Source: Clostridia bacterium (GTDB lineage Bacteria; Bacillota; Clostridia; Oscillospirales; CAG-272). From it: a stretch of 9,370 bases of DNA. Within the stretch, counting starts at the first letter, position 1. Each line of letters opens with the position of its first letter. The position numbers and the translations under genes were made by a program. Of this stretch, positions 6,394-9,370 are shown in pieces. The notes under the pieces are model-generated. The model searched no databases. It was not told the origin of the DNA and saw nothing but the letters and a program-made list of their open reading frames with translations. The stretch spans positions 1 to 9,370 of the forward strand of contig JAQXKW010000133.1 in assembly GCA_029010655.1 (NCBI GenBank), written 5' to 3'.

Positions 6394-6421
6394 AAAAAGT
6401 CCGGCGAAAGCCGGATTTTTT
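6394..6421 (+). terminator. intrinsic terminator after the CofE-like gene
   Basis: TCCGGC (6400-6405) pairs with GCCGGA (6410-6415) around a GAAA tetraloop and is followed by six T (6416-6421). The flanking AAAAAG extends the stem by A-U and G-U pairs. It begins 12 nt after the stop codon and ends this transcription unit. Confidence 0.9.
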
Positions 6422-6455
6422 GCATTTTATAGGGGGCGGTTTTGCGGCGGTGCGG

Positions 6456-6484
6456 TTGACAAAAAGGAACAAATGAGATATAAT
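6456..6484 (+). promoter_or_regulatory. consensus sigma-A promoter of the ApbE-like/VTT/miaB operon
   Basis: TTGACA (6456-6461) and TATAAT (6479-6484) both match consensus, with an exact 17-bp spacer. The start would be near 6491, giving a leader of about 44 nt. This is the strongest-looking promoter in the window and lies just downstream of the preceding terminator. Confidence 0.85.
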
Positions 6485-6534
6485 AATATGAATTATTGTG
6501 AAAAGTATTGCCAATTGAAAGGGGGCGGCGCAGA

Positions 6535-7527
6535 ATGAAAACGAAAAAAGGCTTGGTATGTCTTTTTCTCGCCCTGATAACCGTGCTTTCTCTTTTTTCA
6601 TGCGGTGAGGACTCTCCCGTATTCTGCAAGGAAGAATATTCCACCTCTGCGGGAACGCTGACCCTGTGGGCGGCTTATTCCCACGGCGACGGGGAAAAAG
6701 CCGAAGCCTTTACGGATGAAGAGCTTTCGGAAATACTGAAAAAAACGGCAGACAGATTTGAAACCGTATATACGGAGCTTACAAGCGGACAGGCTCTGGC
6801 GGAAGTGAACGGCGAAACTGACGTGATTTTGGACGCAGACGAGGTTTTTGTTTCCGTTCTGAACCAAGCGTTTAAGCTAAGTGCCGATACAAACGGCGCA
6901 TTTACGCCCGCCCACGGCGCATACACTGAGCTGAAAAAATCGGGAAATATAACGGAAGAAGCCGTAGCCGAGGCGCTTTCCCACTGCGGAACGGACAAGT
7001 TTATAATAGACAAAACTACCGTCAGAAAATCCGACAGAAAGGCAAAAATCGATTTGTGCTCGTTTGCCGCAGGATATGCCCTTGACGAAGCGTTAAAGGT
7101 TTTGACGGAAAGCGGAGTTGAGCACGGCAGACTTTCTCTCGGAAATCTTGAAGAGGTTTTCGGCTCAAAGCCTGACGGAAACGCTTACACAATAGGCATT
7201 GAGAACGACGGCGTGACCCCTGGGTATTTCCGTATAACCGACGGGTGCGTATCCTCTGCGGTCACCGACCCCGAGAATCTGAATTATGCAAAAAAGGACG
7301 GGGACTTTACAAAGGTTACCGTTTTCGCCTCGCAGGCTTCAACGGCAGAGGCATTGTCCCATGTGTTGCTGAATATGAGCGAAGAAGAAGCAAAGGCTTT
7401 GTATGAGAGCCACGCTTTGAGCTTTGAGGCGGTAATGATCACAAAGGACGGAAAAACCGTAATGACGGACCGTGCCGAAACGGGACTGTATATAGAGGAA
7501 ACCTCGGAAACAGAGAAAGATGGATAA
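6535..7527 (+). CDS. ApbE-like lipoprotein, probably degenerate FAD:protein FMN transferase
   Basis: The 330-residue product starts with a lipoprotein signal (MKTKKG, hydrophobic run, lipobox LFSC with Cys23), so it is probably anchored on the outer face of the membrane. The layout follows ApbE flavin transferases: RFETVYTELTSG (74-85, like the S-x-Y...S-E segment), LSADTNGAFTPAHGAY (115-130), and IDLCSFAAGYALDEALKVL (172-190, like the LGGIAKGYAVD motif). Key positions differ. The usual LVNLGG reads RLSLGN, no HHI-DP-TG block is present near 235-260, and the terminal D-A-L-S-T reads E-A-L-S-H (272-276). I infer loss of normal catalysis. ATG 6535 is chosen because AAAGGGGG (6518-6525) and the lipoprotein signal fit it; an in-frame TTG at 6508 adds nine residues that spoil the signal. 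Its end overlaps the next gene by 8 nt. Confidence 0.78.
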   Translation: MKTKKGLVCLFLALITVLSLFSCGEDSPVFCKEEYSTSAGTLTLWAAYSHGDGEKAEAFTDEELSEILKKTADRFETVYTELTSGQALAEVNGETDVILDADEVFVSVLNQAFKLSADTNGAFTPAHGAYTELKKSGNITEEAVAEALSHCGTDKFIIDKTTVRKSDRKAKIDLCSFAAGYALDEALKVLTESGVEHGRLSLGNLEEVFGSKPDGNAYTIGIENDGVTPGYFRITDGCVSSAVTDPENLNYAKKDGDFTKVTVFASQASTAEALSHVLLNMSEEEAKALYESHALSFEAVMITKDGKTVMTDRAETGLYIEETSETEKDG

Positions 7528-8218
7528 AAAGAAATTCATAAGGTATGCGGCTCTCTCCCTTTTTGTTGTCCTCAGCGTAGTGCTTGCGGCTCTTGCATAC
7601 AGGATATACAGGAATAACGGAATAGAGTCCCTTGAACACCTCGTTTCCTCAATGGGGATATGGGGAATTGCCGTAATACTTTTAATGCAGATAATGCAGG
7701 TGGTGTTTGCCGTAATACCCGGAGAGCCCATAGAGCTTGTTATGGGTGCGCTTTACGGAACCGTCGGCGGTGCGGCGCTGTGTCTTGCAGGCGCTTTCGT
7801 GGGCAGTCTCTTAATATATACGGCTGTTGCCTTTTTCGGAAAGAGCAAAATCGGAAGCTTGACGGATTCGGAAAAATTTGAAAAGCTCAAGTTTTTGAAA
7901 AATCCAGCAAAGCGTGATATGCTTGTGTTTTTACTTATGTTTATCCCCGGCACGCCCAAGGATTTGCTTACATATTTTGCGCCATTTACGGGCATGGGCG
8001 CAGTAAAATTTTTAATTATTTCGACTATTGCCCGAATTCCCTCTGTTATAACCTCCACATACGTGGGAAGTACCTTTGCGGACGGCGCATACAAAAAATC
8101 CGTTATTGTATTTGCAATAGTGGGGGCTGTGAGCCTTTTGGGAATATATATCTATAACAAAATCGTAGAGAGAAAGAATAAATCGGAGACAAAAAGTGAC
8201 ACTGATAAACAGAACTGA
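7520..8218 (+). CDS. VTT-domain (TVP38/TMEM64, DedA-like) membrane protein
   Basis: The 232-residue product is an integral membrane protein. A first helix lies at about 10-27. The VTT core follows: hydrophobic segments at about 47-66, 73-106, 134-150 and 160-180, and a last helix at about 193-212. Diagnostic motifs are VIPGEPIELVMGALYGTVGG (65-84) and FIPGTPKDLLTYFAPFTGM (141-159), with an ARIPS (171-175) motif, as in TVP38/TMEM64 proteins. Relatives include DedA-type transporters and lipid scramblases, and some act in undecaprenyl-phosphate recycling; the substrate here is unknown. The tail (RKNKSETKSDTDKQN) is charged. The ATG lies inside the end of the ApbE-like gene with only a weak purine-rich site (AGAGAAAG), suggesting translational coupling. 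It also overlaps miaB by 23 nt. Confidence 0.88.
   Translation: MDKKKFIRYAALSLFVVLSVVLAALAYRIYRNNGIESLEHLVSSMGIWGIAVILLMQIMQVVFAVIPGEPIELVMGALYGTVGGAALCLAGAFVGSLLIYTAVAFFGKSKIGSLTDSEKFEKLKFLKNPAKRDMLVFLLMFIPGTPKDLLTYFAPFTGMGAVKFLIISTIARIPSVITSTYVGSTFADGAYKKSVIVFAIVGAVSLLGIYIYNKIVERKNKSETKSDTDKQN
8185..8188 (+). promoter_or_regulatory. ribosome-binding site that fixes the GTG start of miaB
   Basis: GGAG stands 7 nt before the GTG at 8196. It lies inside the coding sequence of the preceding VTT gene, so miaB is translated from within its 3' end. Confidence 0.7.
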
Positions 8219-9370
8219 CAGAATAGAAGAATCCGAGGTTGAAAAAAGCCTTAACATCTGCGATAGGGTCGCAAAAATAAACCGAGAGAAATACGGGGAT
8301 AATAAGCCCGGATTTTATATAGAAACCTTCGGATGCCAACAAAACGAAGCGGACAGCGAAAGGCTTGCCGGTATGTGCGTTCTCATGGGCTATCAGCCGG
8401 CAGACACGGCGGAGGGGGCAAAGCTCATTCTTCTTAACACCTGCGCCATTCGCGAGCATGCGGAAAAAAGAGCGCTTTCCATTATAGGCGAAACGGGACA
8501 CAGAAAAAAGGAAGACCCGGAAACCGTAATCGGCGTGGGCGGCTGTATGGTAACTCAAAGCCACCGCGCGGAAAAAATAAAAATGAGCTACCCTTACGTT
8601 AGTTTTACCTTTGATACGGGGGCAATTCATCTTTTGCCGGAGCTTGTGCTGGACGCCCTGACAGGGAAAAAGCGCAGATTTGTAATTAGCGATAACTACG
8701 GAATATCTGAGGGCATACCCACTTACAGAAAAGAAAGTTTCAAGGCGTGGCTTTCCGTTATGTACGGGTGCAATAACTTCTGCTCATACTGTATCGTGCC
8801 GTACGTGCGTGGCAGGGAAAGAAGCCGCCGCCCGGAGGATATTCTGGAGGAAGCGAGAGGGCTTATTGAGGGCGGCGCAAAGGATATAACCCTGCTGGGT
8901 CAGAACGTTAATTCCTACGGAAAAGACGCAGGGTATATGGATATTGCCTCTCTTATGAGAGAGATTTGCAAAATCCCCGGCGATTTCAGAGTCCGTTTTA
9001 TGACAAGCCACCCAAAGGACGCATCGGACGAGCTGATTAGGGTCATTGCAGAGGAGGAAAAGGTTGCCAAGCATTTCCACCTGCCCATTCAGTCAGGCTC
9101 CAATGACGTGCTTTCAAGAATGAACAGAAAATATACCGTTGAAAAATACCTTGAAATAATCGAAAAAATAAAGGCGTGGGTGCCCGGCGTAAGCATTACA
9201 AGCGATATTATAGTGGGCTTCCCCGGAGAGACGGAAAAGGACTTTGAAGCAACCATGGAGCTTCTTAAAAAGGTTCGCTTTGACCTTATCTTTTCCTTTA
9301 TCTATTCCCCCAGAAAGGGAACACCGGCGGCAGAAATGGAAAATCAGATTCCTGCGGAAATATCCTCCGA
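8196..9370 (+). CDS. miaB: tRNA-2-methylthio-N6-dimethylallyladenosine synthase MiaB (3' end outside window)
   Basis: This radical-SAM methylthiotransferase converts i6A37 to ms2i6A37 in tRNAs that read UNN codons. The 391 codons present cover the UPF0004 domain and most of the radical-SAM domain. The three auxiliary-cluster cysteines are Cys47 (ETFGCQQNEADSE), Cys83 (NTCAIRE) and Cys117 (GGCMVTQ). The radical-SAM triad is Cys192/Cys196/Cys199 in YGCNNFCSYCIVPYVRGRE. Downstream motifs LLGQNVNSYG, RFMTSHP, FHLPIQSGSNDVLSRMNRKY and DIIVGFPGE are those of MiaB and not RimO or MtaB. The C-terminal TRAM domain lies past the right edge. The common TYGCQMN reads TFGCQQN here. The GTG start is supported by GGAG 7 nt upstream and gives a 23-nt overlap with the VTT gene; the leading 35 or so residues before the domain are typical of the family. 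Confidence 0.96.
   Translation, partial: MTLINRTDRIEESEVEKSLNICDRVAKINREKYGDNKPGFYIETFGCQQNEADSERLAGMCVLMGYQPADTAEGAKLILLNTCAIREHAEKRALSIIGETGHRKKEDPETVIGVGGCMVTQSHRAEKIKMSYPYVSFTFDTGAIHLLPELVLDALTGKKRRFVISDNYGISEGIPTYRKESFKAWLSVMYGCNNFCSYCIVPYVRGRERSRRPEDILEEARGLIEGGAKDITLLGQNVNSYGKDAGYMDIASLMREICKIPGDFRVRFMTSHPKDASDELIRVIAEEEKVAKHFHLPIQSGSNDVLSRMNRKYTVEKYLEIIEKIKAWVPGVSITSDIIVGFPGETEKDFEATMELLKKVRFDLIFSFIYSPRKGTPAAEMENQIPAEISS

Noticed and set aside
6482..6497. Inverted repeat AATAAT-ATGA-ATTATT downstream of the operon promoter.
   Set aside because: The arms contain only A and T in an AT-rich stretch, so chance is a sufficient explanation.
6488..6538. A 16-codon reading frame (MNYCEKYCQLKGGGAE) ending in an ATGA overlap with the ApbE-like start, resembling a leader peptide.
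   Set aside because: The expected transcript start from the 6456-6484 promoter is near 6491, after the ATG at 6488, and no ribosome site precedes it.
8103..8630. A 175-codon minus-strand open frame across the VTT/miaB junction.
   Set aside because: It runs antisense through conserved MiaB motifs and has composition typical of a shadow frame.

Overview
The window reads as chromosome of a mid-GC Firmicute of the class Clostridia, most likely a gut or anaerobic-digester Oscillospirales/Ruminococcaceae-type bacterium. The reasons are the Clostridia-type gene set (DUF1836 regulator, M29 aminopeptidase, CofE-like protein, miaB), strong AAAGGG/GGAGG ribosome-binding sites, classical sigma-A promoters with 16-17 bp spacers, and a secreted protein ending in a type I dockerin. 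This placement is inference. I see no rRNA, tRNA, CRISPR array, transposase, integrase or phage gene.

Layout, left to right. (1) A minus-strand DUF1836 DNA-binding protein runs off the left edge. Its promoter carries a perfect palindrome over the -35 box. (2) A plus-strand M29 aminopeptidase follows, preceded by a perfect 11-bp hairpin and ended by a bidirectional terminator with a small heptad repeat. (3) Converging on it is a 746-residue minus-strand secreted protein: signal peptide, NAGPA phosphodiester-glycosidase-type domain, a beta-rich module, Cys pairs and dockerin. (4) A divergent promoter region separates it from a plus-strand gene for an unrecognised 192-residue protein with a C-terminal membrane hairpin. 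(5) A CofE-like (F420-0:glutamate ligase family) protein has its own promoter and a strong terminator. (6) A consensus promoter (TTGACA-17-TATAAT) drives a tightly overlapping set: an ApbE-like lipoprotein with eroded active-site motifs, a VTT/TVP38-type membrane protein, and miaB, which is cut by the right edge.

How the genes work together: only the last three look like a true co-translated operon. The others appear to be single-gene units with their own promoters. The main curiosities are the CofE-like protein with no F420 pathway gene beside it, the degenerate ApbE-like lipoprotein locked to a VTT protein and miaB, the dockerin-bearing NAGPA protein, and inverted repeats that overlap three promoters. 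I found no clear evidence for a wholly new multi-gene system. The nearest candidates are the ApbE-like/VTT/miaB set and the CofE-like gene.
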